Source: Xanthomonas arboricola pv. populi (lineage in GTDB: Bacteria > Pseudomonadota > Gammaproteobacteria > Xanthomonadales > Xanthomonadaceae). Taken from it: a stretch of DNA of 64,000 bases. Position numbers and translations under genes: made by a program. The notes beneath the pieces were generated by a model. It had not been told where the DNA came from. It searched no databases and saw nothing but the letters and a program-made list of their open reading frames with translations. Position 1 is the stretch's first letter; every line of letters starts with the position of its first letter. Below are positions 1 through 7,822 of this stretch, piece after piece. The stretch covers positions 62,001 to 126,000 of the forward strand of contig NZ_MDEB01000006.1 in the NCBI RefSeq assembly GCF_002939945.1, read 5' to 3'.

Positions 1-1
1 A

Positions 2-571
2 CTGGAGCACGTCGACAGGCTCGGCGACGCTGTTAGCGCCGGTACCGGGAACCGCTTGGACCCGCAGGCGATACAGCGCGCGGCGTGCCGTCGCGTAGGG
101 GCCGGCGAATACGCACAGGTGGATCAACTGCTGCGTCAGTCGGCCGCCGCCGGCAATGTGGATGCGCAGATCGAGCTGCTGCGTCGGCGGGCAAACGCCG
201 TGCTGGCGCGTCAGGCGCCTGCTGCGGCAGACGGCATGCTCGCGCCGCCGTCTGCCGCCGATCATGCCGAGGCAGAGCAGGTGCTGGCGGCGCTGGAAGA
301 CCTGGCCATGCGCGGCCATCGCGCCGCCATGCCGGTGCTCGATCAACTGCTGTCCTCGCCGCTGCCCGGCACCGCCGAACCGCTGTACGGCGACGCCTGG
401 CGGCTGGTCGCCGAGCAACCGTTTGGGCATCCCTTGCCGGACGCACAACCGCTGCGTGGCGAGGCGATGTTCGAAGACATGGATGCACACACCGAACAGC
501 AGGTGGTTGCACTGGCCCGCGATCTGCACGCGCACTGCTGTGCGCGTCAGGGCGCTGGCCAACAGCAGTGA
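2..571 (+). CDS. Hypothetical protein, 3' end only
   Basis: The reading frame is open from the first bases of the window and stops at 571, so only the C-terminal part of the protein (about 189 residues) is present and the true start lies upstream. The visible part is Ala/Leu-rich and predicted helical, with phrases such as QLLRQSAAAGNVDAQIELL and LEDLAMRGHRAAMPVLDQLL. These resemble the helix pairs of Sel1/TPR-like solenoids, but no repeat is clear enough to name. No catalytic motif is seen. Codon use is ordinary for the region. Family and function are unknown. Confidence 0.6.
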   Translation: MEHVDRLGDAVSAGTGNRLDPQAIQRAACRRVGAGEYAQVDQLLRQSAAAGNVDAQIELLRRRANAVLARQAPAAADGMLAPPSAADHAEAEQVLAALEDLAMRGHRAAMPVLDQLLSSPLPGTAEPLYGDAWRLVAEQPFGHPLPDAQPLRGEAMFEDMDAHTEQQVVALARDLHAHCCARQGAGQQQ

Positions 572-730
572 GGCAGGCCTGTGCGGTTGTCGCACCGTCG
601 TCTGCGCATCGTGACCAGCCGCTGATGGCTGGGCCCGTCTGCCGCCGCTACGCGGTCTTGTGCTGAAGCATCGCCAGCGGCGCGGTGCACTCGCCCGCGT
701 CCGATGACCCAGCAAGCATCGCGCCACCAC

Positions 731-1879
731 TCAACGGAAGTACCGCGCCTGCAACGGCAGCGTCGCCGCACCGATCGCGCAGGCGTCGGCCGGTGCTTCG
801 GCCGGCAGCAGCACCGGCATCGGCCTGGCCTGACCGCGGCGCGGCAGGTTGTCGATCTGCACGGCCGCGATCAGGCGCTGGGCCAGATCGGCCGGCAGGC
901 GGCCGCCGAACACGATCGCTTCCGGGTCGCATACCGCAGTGATCGCCGAAACGATCAACGACACCCCCGGCGCGCTGCGCGCGATCCAGCGCTCGATCGC
1001 CGGCCAGCTCGGGTCGTAGGCGGCCAGCAGGCTGCGCACGTCGGCAAGCACCACGCCGTCGTCGGCCAGCAGTTCGCGCAGCAGTTCCAGCGTGGCGCGT
1101 TCGAGCTTTTGCGCCGGTAGCATGCCGGCGAATTCACCGGCATTGCCGCGCGCACCGCGCATGACCTGGCCGTCGACGACCAGGCCACCGCCGAACCCGT
1201 AGCTGAGATAGAGATAGGCAAAATCGCGATGTCGACGGCCCACGCCGAGCATCGCTTCGCCGGCGGCGGCCACGCTGCCGTCGTTGTCCATCCACACCGG
1301 CTGCGCGCAGGCCTGCGCCAGCCATGGCGCCAGGGCGAACTCGCCGAGCGCGCGCAGCGGTTCGGGCGGATTGATGCGCCCGTCCTCACCGGTAAAAAAC
1401 CCGCTCATCGCCAGCCCGATCCCCAGCCGTGGCCCCACCGCGTGGTCCAGGCCTGCCAGCAGCGCCGCATCGCCGGCCTGCAACTGCAGCAACACCGCGT
1501 CGGCACTGCGTGCGTCCAGGGGGAGCTCGCTGACCGCCAGTACCTGGCCGGCGAAATCCACCAGCGCCAGGCTCAGCGCGTCGGTGGCGATGGACACGCC
1601 CAAGGTGTGGCCGTGCGCCGGATTCAACGACACCGCCACGCCCGGCTTGCCGCGCCCGGCACGTGCCACGCCGCTGCCCATGTGGACCATGCCGCGCGCC
1701 TGCAGCCCTTCGATCAGGCGTACCGCCGTCTGCACGGTCAGCCCGGTGCCGCGGCTGAGGTCGGCGCGGGTGAGTACGCCGGCCAGGCGCAGGCGGTCGA
1801 GCATGTCGCGCTCGTTGAGGCTCAAGCCGGCGAAGTCCGGCGAATGCGGCGGCAATGCGACAGCGGCAGTGGACGGCAT
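731..1879 (-). CDS. ROK-family transcriptional regulator
   Basis: This 382-residue protein has the two-part layout of NagC/XylR-type ROK regulators. An N-terminal winged helix-turn-helix (about residues 20-80, LTRADLSRGTGLTVQTAVRLIEG) is followed by a sugar-kinase-like actin-fold domain (LGVSIATDALSLALVD, GIGLAMSGFF, WMDNDGSVAAAGEAMLGVG, YGFGGGLVVDG). The usual Cys-rich zinc motif of ROK sugar kinases is not visible in the GNAGEFAG segment, which favours a sensor/regulator over an active kinase. ROK regulators usually control a sugar-uptake or glycosidase gene encoded beside them. Here the divergent side holds only a short degraded-looking frame, so the target is not apparent. An AT-rich inverted repeat 53 bp upstream of the start is a candidate autoregulatory operator. 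Confidence 0.85.
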   Translation of the reverse strand: MPSTAAVALPPHSPDFAGLSLNERDMLDRLRLAGVLTRADLSRGTGLTVQTAVRLIEGLQARGMVHMGSGVARAGRGKPGVAVSLNPAHGHTLGVSIATDALSLALVDFAGQVLAVSELPLDARSADAVLLQLQAGDAALLAGLDHAVGPRLGIGLAMSGFFTGEDGRINPPEPLRALGEFALAPWLAQACAQPVWMDNDGSVAAAGEAMLGVGRRHRDFAYLYLSYGFGGGLVVDGQVMRGARGNAGEFAGMLPAQKLERATLELLRELLADDGVVLADVRSLLAAYDPSWPAIERWIARSAPGVSLIVSAITAVCDPEAIVFGGRLPADLAQRLIAAVQIDNLPRRGQARPMPVLLPAEAPADACAIGAATLPLQARYFR

Positions 1880-2256
1880 GGCGAGCGGTGGTGCGGGGGA
1901 GGCCCTAGCTTACCCGGTCGAACTGAAATAATTAATTCACAGTACGTTATTAAATTGGCGGCCTTTTCCATCTCCGGTCATCCCATGTCACGTCTGGGCA
2001 CCCGTCCGTGCGCGCGCCTCCGCCTGCTGGTCCTATGCGTGAGCGCCAACCGATGCTGGCGCGGGGCATCCGCTACTGGCGGCAGGCAGCGCGTGGGCCG
2101 CACCGGTGATGTTGCATATCGCCGAAATCAACCTCGCCATGCCGGGCGCGCGCGCCCGGTCGCCAACCAGCTCGGCGTGCGCATCGCCCCACGGCCCTGA
2201 GCGCGCGCGGGCGGCGCGGTACCATTGGCGGTTTGAACCACGGTCCGCGCCACGCC
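1880..2256. other. Gene-poor region between ROK regulator and xthA
   Basis: This 377-bp stretch holds the AT-rich inverted repeat at 1932-1953 and no convincing gene. An open frame at 1985-2200 on the plus strand starts with an Arg/Leu-rich, signal-peptide-like segment (RLRLLVLCVSA) and then turns into low-complexity Arg-rich sequence typical of a shifted frame. It may be the decayed start of an exported protein once divergent to the regulator, but it cannot be identified. Confidence 0.4.
1932..1953. promoter_or_regulatory. Inverted repeat, candidate ROK operator
   Basis: TTAAT and ATTAA half sites are separated by 12 bases, inside an AT-rich island that stands out in this GC-rich sequence. 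The site lies 53 bp upstream of the ROK regulator start. ROK repressors bind AT-rich palindromes near their own promoters, so this is a plausible operator. That role is inferred from position and symmetry only. Confidence 0.35.
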
Positions 2257-3036
2257 ATGAAGATCGCCTCCTGGAACGTCAACTCGCTCAATGTGCGCCT
2301 GCCGCACCTGCAACAGTGGCTGGGCACATTCGCACCCGACGTGGTCGGCATCCAGGAAACCAAGCTGGAAGACCACAAGTTTCCGGATGCGGCACTGGCC
2401 GCTGCCGGCTATCGCAGCGTGTTCTGCGGGCAGAAGACCTACAACGGCGTGGCGATCCTGTCGCGTTCGCCGGCGCTGGATGTGCAGATGGGCATCCCCG
2501 GTTTCGACGACGTGCAGCAGCGCGTGATCGCCGCCACCGTCGATGGCGTGCGTATCGTCAATCTGTATGTGGTCAACGGCCAGGACGTGGGCACCGACAA
2601 GTACGCCTACAAGCTGCGCTGGCTGGCCGCGGTGCACGACTGGCTGGCGCAGGAACTGCACAAGTACCCGCAGCTGGTGGTGCTGGGCGACTTCAACATC
2701 GCCCCGGATGCGCGCGATGTGCACGATCCGGCAGTGTGGAACGAGCACCACATCCTCACCTCCACCGCCGAGCGCGCCGCATTGGAACAGCTGCTGGCGC
2801 TGGGTCTGCACGATGCGTTCCGACTGCATCACGACGCCGCCGAGCAGTTCAGCTGGTGGGATTACCGTCAGGCCGGATTCCGTCGCAATCTGGGCCTGCG
2901 GATCGATCTGACCCTGGTCTCGGAGGCCTTGCGCGCACGCGCAGTGGAATCGGGTATCGATCGCGACCCGCGCACCTGGGAGCGTCCCAGCGACCATGCG
3001 CCGGCCTGGGTGCGACTGGCCGAGGCGAGCGCATGA
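2257..3036 (+). CDS. xthA: Exodeoxyribonuclease III
   Basis: This is a 259-residue exonuclease III / AP endonuclease of the Xth/APE1 fold, acting in base-excision repair by cleaving 5' of abasic sites and degrading 3' ends. Visible family motifs are the N-terminal MKIASWNVNSLN, the metal-binding glutamate in IQETKLED, LGDFNIAPDARD (catalytic Asp/Asn), and the C-terminal PSDHAP with the active-site histidine. The ATG at 2257 is chosen because it begins exactly at the conserved MKIASWN start; a TTG 24 bases upstream would add unconserved residues. The stop overlaps the next gene's start (ATGA), indicating translational coupling. Confidence 0.95.
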   Translation: MKIASWNVNSLNVRLPHLQQWLGTFAPDVVGIQETKLEDHKFPDAALAAAGYRSVFCGQKTYNGVAILSRSPALDVQMGIPGFDDVQQRVIAATVDGVRIVNLYVVNGQDVGTDKYAYKLRWLAAVHDWLAQELHKYPQLVVLGDFNIAPDARDVHDPAVWNEHHILTSTAERAALEQLLALGLHDAFRLHHDAAEQFSWWDYRQAGFRRNLGLRIDLTLVSEALRARAVESGIDRDPRTWERPSDHAPAWVRLAEASA

Positions 3037-3470
3037 GCGAGCGGCATCTGCGGCGTAGCACGCACAAGGTCGGCGAGGTGACGCTGGGGCCTGTGCATCG
3101 GCTGAGTTGCCACTGCGGTGCGGTGCAGATCGATCTGGACCTGCCGCACGGGCTGCTCGATCCGCGCCGTTGCGACTGTTCGATGTGCCGCCGCCGCGGC
3201 GCCATCGTCGCCTCGGTCACCCTCGATGGCCTGCATGTGTTGCAGGGCGAAGACGTGCTGCGGCTGTATCAGTTCAACACGCACGCGGCGGCGCATTACT
3301 TCTGCAGCGTGTGCGGCATCTACACGCATCATCGCCGACGCTCCAATCCCGACGAATACGGCTATAACGTCGGTTGCCTGGACGGCGTCAATCCCTACGC
3401 GTTGAACATCGCCGTGCCGGTGGAAGACGGGGTGCACCATCCGGCCGATCGTGTCGCGGCCGGCGGCTGA
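3033..3470 (+). CDS. GFA-family (CENP-V/GFA domain) protein
   Basis: This 145-residue protein belongs to the glutathione-dependent formaldehyde-activating enzyme (GFA) superfamily, a small zinc-binding fold. The zinc ligands are visible as CHCG near residue 29, CDCSMC about 20 residues later, and CSVCGIYTHH in the second half. Although the family is named for formaldehyde activation, most bacterial members have no proven substrate, so no reaction is assigned. The start overlaps the xthA stop by four bases (ATGA), so the two are probably co-translated. A strong hairpin terminator follows at 3477. Confidence 0.85.
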   Translation: MSERHLRRSTHKVGEVTLGPVHRLSCHCGAVQIDLDLPHGLLDPRRCDCSMCRRRGAIVASVTLDGLHVLQGEDVLRLYQFNTHAAAHYFCSVCGIYTHHRRRSNPDEYGYNVGCLDGVNPYALNIAVPVEDGVHHPADRVAAGG

Positions 3471-3476
3471 AACGAC

Positions 3477-3500
3477 AACGCCCGGGCAAGCCCGGGCGTT
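3477..3500. terminator. Bidirectional hairpin between convergent genes
   Basis: This is a perfect 11-bp stem, AACGCCCGGGC paired with GCCCGGGCGTT, with a two-base AA loop. It sits between the GFA gene ending at 3470 and the convergent GlsB-like gene ending at 3526, so it could serve both. No long T tract follows, so termination may depend on stem strength or aid mRNA 3' stability. Confidence 0.7.
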
Positions 3501-3525
3501 GGATGTTCCAGCGTGGTACGCGTCT

Positions 3526-3777
3526 TTAGCGCACGCGACCACGCGTAAACAGGTTGACGATCGCCAGCAGGATCACCGCACCCACCAGCGACCACACGAA
3601 GGTCCACAGCGTGATGGCCTGATTGATACCGCCACCGAACAGGAAACCGGCAATCAGCGCGCCGACGATACCGACCACGATATTGAGGATGATGCCTTGC
3701 TGCGCATCGCGACGCATGATGATGCTCGCCAGCCAGCCCACGATGCCGCCGACGATCAACCAGATGATGATGCCCAT
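3526..3777 (-). CDS. GlsB/YeaQ/YmgE-type small membrane protein
   Basis: This 83-residue protein has three hydrophobic segments (MGIIIWLIVGGIVGWLASII, ILNIVVGIVGALIAGFLFGG, ITLWTFVWSLVGAVILLAIV). It matches the transglycosylase-associated (GlsB/YeaQ/YmgE) family of inner-membrane proteins often linked to general stress. The start at 3777 has a good ribosome binding site (GAGGAG) just upstream; longer upstream in-frame extension is Arg-rich and not family-like. The biochemical role of the family is not established. It appears monocistronic and ends at the 3477-3500 hairpin. Confidence 0.9.
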   Translation of the reverse strand: MGIIIWLIVGGIVGWLASIIMRRDAQQGIILNIVVGIVGALIAGFLFGGGINQAITLWTFVWSLVGAVILLAIVNLFTRGRVR

Positions 3778-3903
3778 GTTGCCGAACTCCTCATTCGATT
3801 GCACCGGAAGTAGTGCATGGGCGCCATTCAACGCAGATGGACGTGAAGTGACTGTCGAGCGCGATCGCACGCGCATGCGGCTGTTCTGCTTGGTGCACGC
3901 AGC

Positions 3904-4500
3904 GTGACGGCGCACGCAAGCTGGCAAATCGGCCCGGTGCAGCTGTGGCTGCGCCCGCACCGGCATGGCGAGCGCGGCGAACCACAGGCGCGTGAGCTGT
4001 TGGGCCAGGCGTTGACCCTGGCGCCCGCCCAGGTGCCGCTGCTGCGTGACGCGCGGGGGCGCCCTTCGCTGCAACCGGCCTTGCCCGACCGGGACACCGG
4101 CTGGAGCCATAGCGGCGACTACCTGCTGGTCGGCCTGGGGCGGGGCGTACGGCTGGGCGTGGATCTGGAGCGCATCCGCGCGCGCCCGCGTCTGCTGGAG
4201 ATCGCGCAGCGATTTTTCCATGCCGACGAAATCTCACTGCTGGCCGGGCTGGAGCCGGACGCGCAGCAGGCGCTGTTTTTCCGCCTGTGGTGCGCCAAGG
4301 AAGCGCTGCTCAAGGCGTATGGGCATGGCCTGTCGTTTGGCCTGCATCGGCTTGCGTACGCAGTGGCGCCCGACGGCGCATTGCAGTTGCAGTGGTGCGA
4401 CCCGGCGCTTGGCCAGGCCGCGCGATGGCAGTTGCACGAATGGTGGGCTGCGCCGGACTGCCGCGCTGCGCTGGCGTTCTATCCGTTGCCGGACGAATAG
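3904..4500 (+). CDS. hetI: 4'-phosphopantetheinyl transferase (Sfp/HetI type)
   Basis: This 198-residue Sfp-superfamily enzyme moves the phosphopantetheine arm of coenzyme A onto the serine of carrier proteins. The diagnostic motifs are present: GWSHSGDYLLVGLG, the magnesium-binding GVDLERI (near residue 85) and FFRLWCAKEALLKAYGHGL. In Xanthomonas a HetI-like enzyme has been linked to activation of the xanthomonadin carrier protein, and this window holds that carrier (xanC, 43.1 kb), so XanC is a likely client. That link is drawn from established knowledge plus co-occurrence, not from sequence. The gene stands alone between divergent and convergent neighbours. Confidence 0.88.
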   Translation: MTAHASWQIGPVQLWLRPHRHGERGEPQARELLGQALTLAPAQVPLLRDARGRPSLQPALPDRDTGWSHSGDYLLVGLGRGVRLGVDLERIRARPRLLEIAQRFFHADEISLLAGLEPDAQQALFFRLWCAKEALLKAYGHGLSFGLHRLAYAVAPDGALQLQWCDPALGQAARWQLHEWWAAPDCRAALAFYPLPDE

Positions 4501-4610
4501 GGCGGCGATCAACTTACCGCATGTCTGCAGCGCAGCAGCGCGTTGTCTTCGAATCGGGATGCAGCACGTGCCGGCCGTGGATCTTTTGCCGTAACGGCCC
4601 GACCAACATC

Positions 4611-6197
4611 TCAGGCACGTTCGGGCCGCACCGCGGCGTGCGGCAAAATCGGCTGACGGAACTGCGCCACCCCATCCAGATCGCGCAAGGTCACCGTCAG
4701 CACGCCGGTGCGTGCGTCGATCTCCACTTCGCCAAAGAACTGAAATCCTGCCAGCGGCGACAGGTTCGGCGCCGGCGGGGCTTTCTGGAAGATCACCGCC
4801 GGCCCGAAGGTGGCGTCCAGCGTATTCGGGCCGAAGCTGCCGGCATTGAGCGGACCGGCCACGAATTCCCAGAACGGCTCGAACTGCTGAAACGCCGCGC
4901 GATCCGGGTGGTAGTAATGGGCAGCGCAATAATGCACATCGGCGGTCAGCCACAGCGTGTTGCGAATGCGCGCTGTGCTGATGAAACGCAGCAGCGTGGC
5001 GATCTCCTGTTCGCGTCCACGTGGCACGCCCGGATCGCCATTGGCGATCGCCTCCCAGCGCGCGCGCCCTGCGGCGTCCTGCCCATCGGGGACCTGCAGG
5101 CCGATCGGCATGTCGGCGGCGATCACCTTCCATTGCGCGCGCGAGCCGGCCAGTTCGCGTTGCAGCCAGGCCAGTTGCTGCGGGCCGAGAAATGCAGCGT
5201 CCGCGCCCGGCTGCGGCTGCAGGTTGTCGCTGTTGGCACCGCGATAGCTGCGCATGTCCAGCACGAACACATCCAGCAGCGGGCCATAGCTGATCTTGCG
5301 ATAGATGCGCCCCTCGCCATCGGCACGCACGCCGCGCATCGGCGCGTATTCCAGAAATGCCTGACGCGCACGACCGGCCAGCACCCCGACATCGCGCACC
5401 TGATAGCGCGCGTCCAGTTGCTTGCCGGGCGACCAGTTGTTGGTGGTTTCGTGATCGTCCCACTGCCAGAGTTGCGCGACCTCGGCATTGAAGCGACGTA
5501 CATGCGCGTCCAGCAGGTTGTAGCGGTAATTGCCGCGGAATTCGTCCAGCGTTTCGGCGACCTTGCTCTTGGCCGCGGTGGTGAGGTTGCGCCAGCGCTT
5601 GCCTTCTTCGACGACCAGCTCGGCCGGGATCGGGCCGTCGGCATAGATGGTGTCGCCGCTGTGCAGGAAGAAATCCGGGTTGCGCTCGCGCATGGCGCTG
5701 TAGATGCGCATGCCACCGATGTCCGGATTGATGCCGAAGCCCTGGCCGACGGTGTCGCCGCTCCAGACAAAGCGCACATCGCCACGCGCCTGCGGCGCAC
5801 TGCGCAGATGGCCGTGCACCGGCGCGCTCAAGACGCCGTTGTCGGCATCTTCGAAGCGCACCCGGTAGAAGATGTCCTGATCGCGCGGCACTGCGCCCAG
5901 ATCCACCCGCGCAGTGAAATCGTGCGCCGACCAAGCCACCGGCCCATCCACGCGACGCGCCTGGCGCAGGCTCGGGCGCGTATCCCATTCCACCCGTAGC
6001 CGCGCCGGCCGATCGCAGCGGCTCCACAGCAGCGCCCGGCCATCCACGACATCGCCGCTCTGCACTCCATCGGTGATGAGCGGCCGCCCGGACGGCGCAG
6101 CCAGACTGCGCGTGCACCAACCGGCGGTGGCCGGCAGCAACAGGCCGGCACCCAACCCTTGCAACACGCGGCGGCGGGCGGGATCGGAGGCGGTCAT
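4611..6197 (-). CDS. phoD: PhoD-family alkaline phosphatase/phosphodiesterase, Tat-exported
   Basis: This 528-residue PhoD-like metallophosphatase is predicted to hydrolyse phosphate mono- or diesters in the periplasm. The N-terminus carries a twin-arginine signal (ARRRVLQGLGAGLLLPATAG), as is typical for PhoD, which is exported folded with its metals. Core motifs include WSGDTVGQGFG, FFLHSGDTIYADGPIP, the WDDHETTNNW metal-site segment, and LTADVHYCAAHYYHP near the C-terminus. Length matches the family. Just upstream, on the same strand, lies a decayed fragment of a second PhoD-like gene. Confidence 0.92.
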   Translation of the reverse strand: MTASDPARRRVLQGLGAGLLLPATAGWCTRSLAAPSGRPLITDGVQSGDVVDGRALLWSRCDRPARLRVEWDTRPSLRQARRVDGPVAWSAHDFTARVDLGAVPRDQDIFYRVRFEDADNGVLSAPVHGHLRSAPQARGDVRFVWSGDTVGQGFGINPDIGGMRIYSAMRERNPDFFLHSGDTIYADGPIPAELVVEEGKRWRNLTTAAKSKVAETLDEFRGNYRYNLLDAHVRRFNAEVAQLWQWDDHETTNNWSPGKQLDARYQVRDVGVLAGRARQAFLEYAPMRGVRADGEGRIYRKISYGPLLDVFVLDMRSYRGANSDNLQPQPGADAAFLGPQQLAWLQRELAGSRAQWKVIAADMPIGLQVPDGQDAAGRARWEAIANGDPGVPRGREQEIATLLRFISTARIRNTLWLTADVHYCAAHYYHPDRAAFQQFEPFWEFVAGPLNAGSFGPNTLDATFGPAVIFQKAPPAPNLSPLAGFQFFGEVEIDARTGVLTVTLRDLDGVAQFRQPILPHAAVRPERA

Positions 6198-6791
6198 GGC
6201 ATTCTCGAACGTCTGGCAGCGGCGCCCAGATATAGCGCCGCCGTCTTACCGGCGCGTGTCCATTGCGCTGCAAGAAGCGCTCGGCCTGTGGTGATGGATG
6301 CAGGCACATCGTTGCGCAGAGAAATTATGCGCGCGGCGAGGTCGTGGCAGAGCGGTTCACGCGTGCTGCCACTGTCGTGGAGGTCGGCGAATTCCCGGCC
6401 GAGCATGCTGCGGCGTGGGTCGGCGCGTTCGCGGCAGCTGTCGTCCACCATATGGCCGCCGCGCCAGCCATTGGCCTGCGGGCAGGGGTGTCCACTGCGG
6501 TACCGACCGCCGTCGAGCAGGTAGAAGCGCGCCGGCCAGCCGTAGCCCAGCGCCTGGTAGATGCGCATGTCGGCACCATGCGGGCGACTGCGTGCGCGCA
6601 GCGGGAAGCGTTCGTAGAAGGCGCGGTGGCGGATGGCGGAGACAGGGTGCGCCACAGCAGCGGGTGATTCCACCCACGCACCCACTCGCCCCTCACGGCT
6701 ACATGGCCGCATGGCTCCACGCACCCACGCCACGCATCGCCAGCCTGCGTGGCACGCACCTGCACGCCACACCAGCTGCGATAATCGCGCC
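6198..6791. other. Gene-poor region between phoD and rsmG
   Basis: This interval of nearly 600 bp holds the phoD-like relic at about 6389-6640 and no intact gene. The last 120 bases before rsmG are CA-rich with several CACCCACGC-like repeats and must contain the rsmG promoter. I do not see confident -35/-10 boxes. Confidence 0.5.
6389..6640 (-). pseudogene. Remnant of a second PhoD-like phosphatase
   Basis: A minus-strand frame here encodes a segment reading [50 protein letters not shown] and VDDSCRERADPRRSMLGREF. This has the order and spacing of the internal region of PhoD-family enzymes: a short helix with PLR..RP.G.DMR.Y, the FYLLD.R.YR strand, then the RSMLG motif. No signal sequence, metal-site motifs or C-terminal domain surround it. 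The frame continues into low-complexity residues on both sides and seems to slip after MLG. It is best read as a decayed paralogue of the neighbouring intact phoD. Confidence 0.6.
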
Positions 6792-7430
6792 ATGAACGAT
6801 GCCGCACTTCCCCCCGATGTAGCCGCCGCGCTGGCCAACGGCCTGCAGGCCCAATCCCTGGATGCGGCGTTTGCCGCGCCGCTGTTGCGCTATCTGACGC
6901 TGCTGGTGCGTTGGAACAAGACCTACAACCTCACCGCCGTGCGCGACCCGCGCGAGATGGTCACCCGCCATCTGCTCGATTCGCTGGCCATGCAGCCCTA
7001 CATCGTCAGCGGCACGCTGGCCGATCTGGGCACCGGCCCCGGCCTGCCGGGCATCCCGCTGGCGATCACCCGCCCGCTGCTGCAGGTGACCCTGGTGGAA
7101 AGCAACGGCAAGAAGGCCCGCTTCATGCGCGAGGCGCTGCGCCAGCTGGCGCTGGGCAACGCACGGGTGGCCGAGTCGCGCGCCGAGGCGCTGGACGAAC
7201 CGGCCGCCTATGACCACCTCACCGCGCGGGCGCTGGATACGCTGGCCGGCATCATTGACGTCGGCGGCCACCTGCTGCGCCCGGGCGGCAGCCTGCTGGC
7301 GATGAAGGGCATCTACCCGCACGAAGAGATCGCCGCCCTGCCCGCCGGCTGGACAGTAGGCGAGGTGCATCCGCTGCAGGTGCCCGGCCTGGATGGCGAG
7401 CGGCATCTGGTGGTGGTGCGCAAGGCCTGA
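6792..7430 (+). CDS. rsmG: 16S rRNA (guanine-N7) methyltransferase RsmG
   Basis: This 212-residue RsmG/GidB is the SAM-dependent methyltransferase that makes m7G527 in 16S rRNA. The SAM-binding glycine motif [16 protein letters not shown] lies at about residues 77-92, preceded by the family signature [24 protein letters not shown]. Later conserved parts are [13 protein letters not shown] and [12 protein letters not shown]. The ATG at 6792 is used because conserved sequence begins soon after; a longer in-frame extension upstream runs through non-conserved sequence. It is not next to gidA or parA here, unlike in many bacteria. Confidence 0.95.
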   Translation: MNDAALPPDVAAALANGLQAQSLDAAFAAPLLRYLTLLVRWNKTYNLTAVRDPREMVTRHLLDSLAMQPYIVSGTLADLGTGPGLPGIPLAITRPLLQVTLVESNGKKARFMREALRQLALGNARVAESRAEALDEPAAYDHLTARALDTLAGIIDVGGHLLRPGGSLLAMKGIYPHEEIAALPAGWTVGEVHPLQVPGLDGERHLVVVRKA

Positions 7431-7472
7431 GCCGAGGCCACGCCGATCGATCTCAAGCGGCCCTCACCCCGG

Positions 7473-7496
7473 CCCTCTCCCGCATGCGGGAGAGGG
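7473..7496. repeat. 24-bp perfect palindrome, dispersed hairpin element
   Basis: CCCTCTCCCGCA followed directly by its reverse complement makes a perfect palindrome 43 bases after the rsmG stop. Similar CTCCCG-centred hairpins with adjoining CCTCA or GGCGGATGAG sequence occur at 7660, 17318 and 24948, so this belongs to a dispersed family. It may also serve as the rsmG 3' hairpin. Confidence 0.7.
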
Positions 7497-7553
7497 AGTT
7501 CAACATAACAGGCGGGTTGAACACTGCCCTCGTCAAGAACGTCAGCCGCTCCA

Positions 7554-7633
7554 CCCGTCGGAGAGGTGACCGACCCGTCTGAGGGATGACCGCCCCGTCG
7601 GAGAGGTGACTGACCCGTCTGAGGGATGACCGA
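7554..7633 (+). repeat. Four tandem 20-bp repeats, alternating types
   Basis: Four exact 20-base units lie head to tail: 7554-7573, 7574-7593, 7594-7613 and 7614-7633. Units 1 and 3 start CCCGTCGGAGAGGTGAC and units 2 and 4 start CCCGTCTGAGGGATGAC, so the array also reads as two copies of a 40-bp unit. It sits between two hairpin elements (7473-7496 and 7660-7681), in a 390-bp region without a gene. Confidence 0.85.
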
Positions 7634-7659
7634 AAAACCTTCGGCAACCCACCAAGTCC

Positions 7660-7681
7660 CTTCCCCCGCCTGCGGGGGAAG
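7660..7681. repeat. Dispersed hairpin element
   Basis: CTTCCCCCGC and GCGGGGGAAG form a 10-bp stem with a two-base loop, followed by GTGCCCGCAGGGCGGATGGGGG. The same organisation recurs at 24948-24990. It closes the gene-free region that holds the 20-bp repeat array. Confidence 0.65.
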
Positions 7682-7822
7682 GTGCCCGCAGGGCGGATGG
7701 GGGCAGCGGCCGCTACTCCAGCCACACCACGGCGCCAACCCGCGCTGGGACTTCCGGCCCATGGCAGCTGCCGCCCGGGCTGCCATGATCGAACGTTCGA
7801 TCCGAACGCAGGCCGCCCGCAC

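Noticed and set aside
4234..6309. 691-codon minus-strand frame over phoD
   Set aside because: Different frame over a well-supported PhoD enzyme; Arg-rich low-complexity product.
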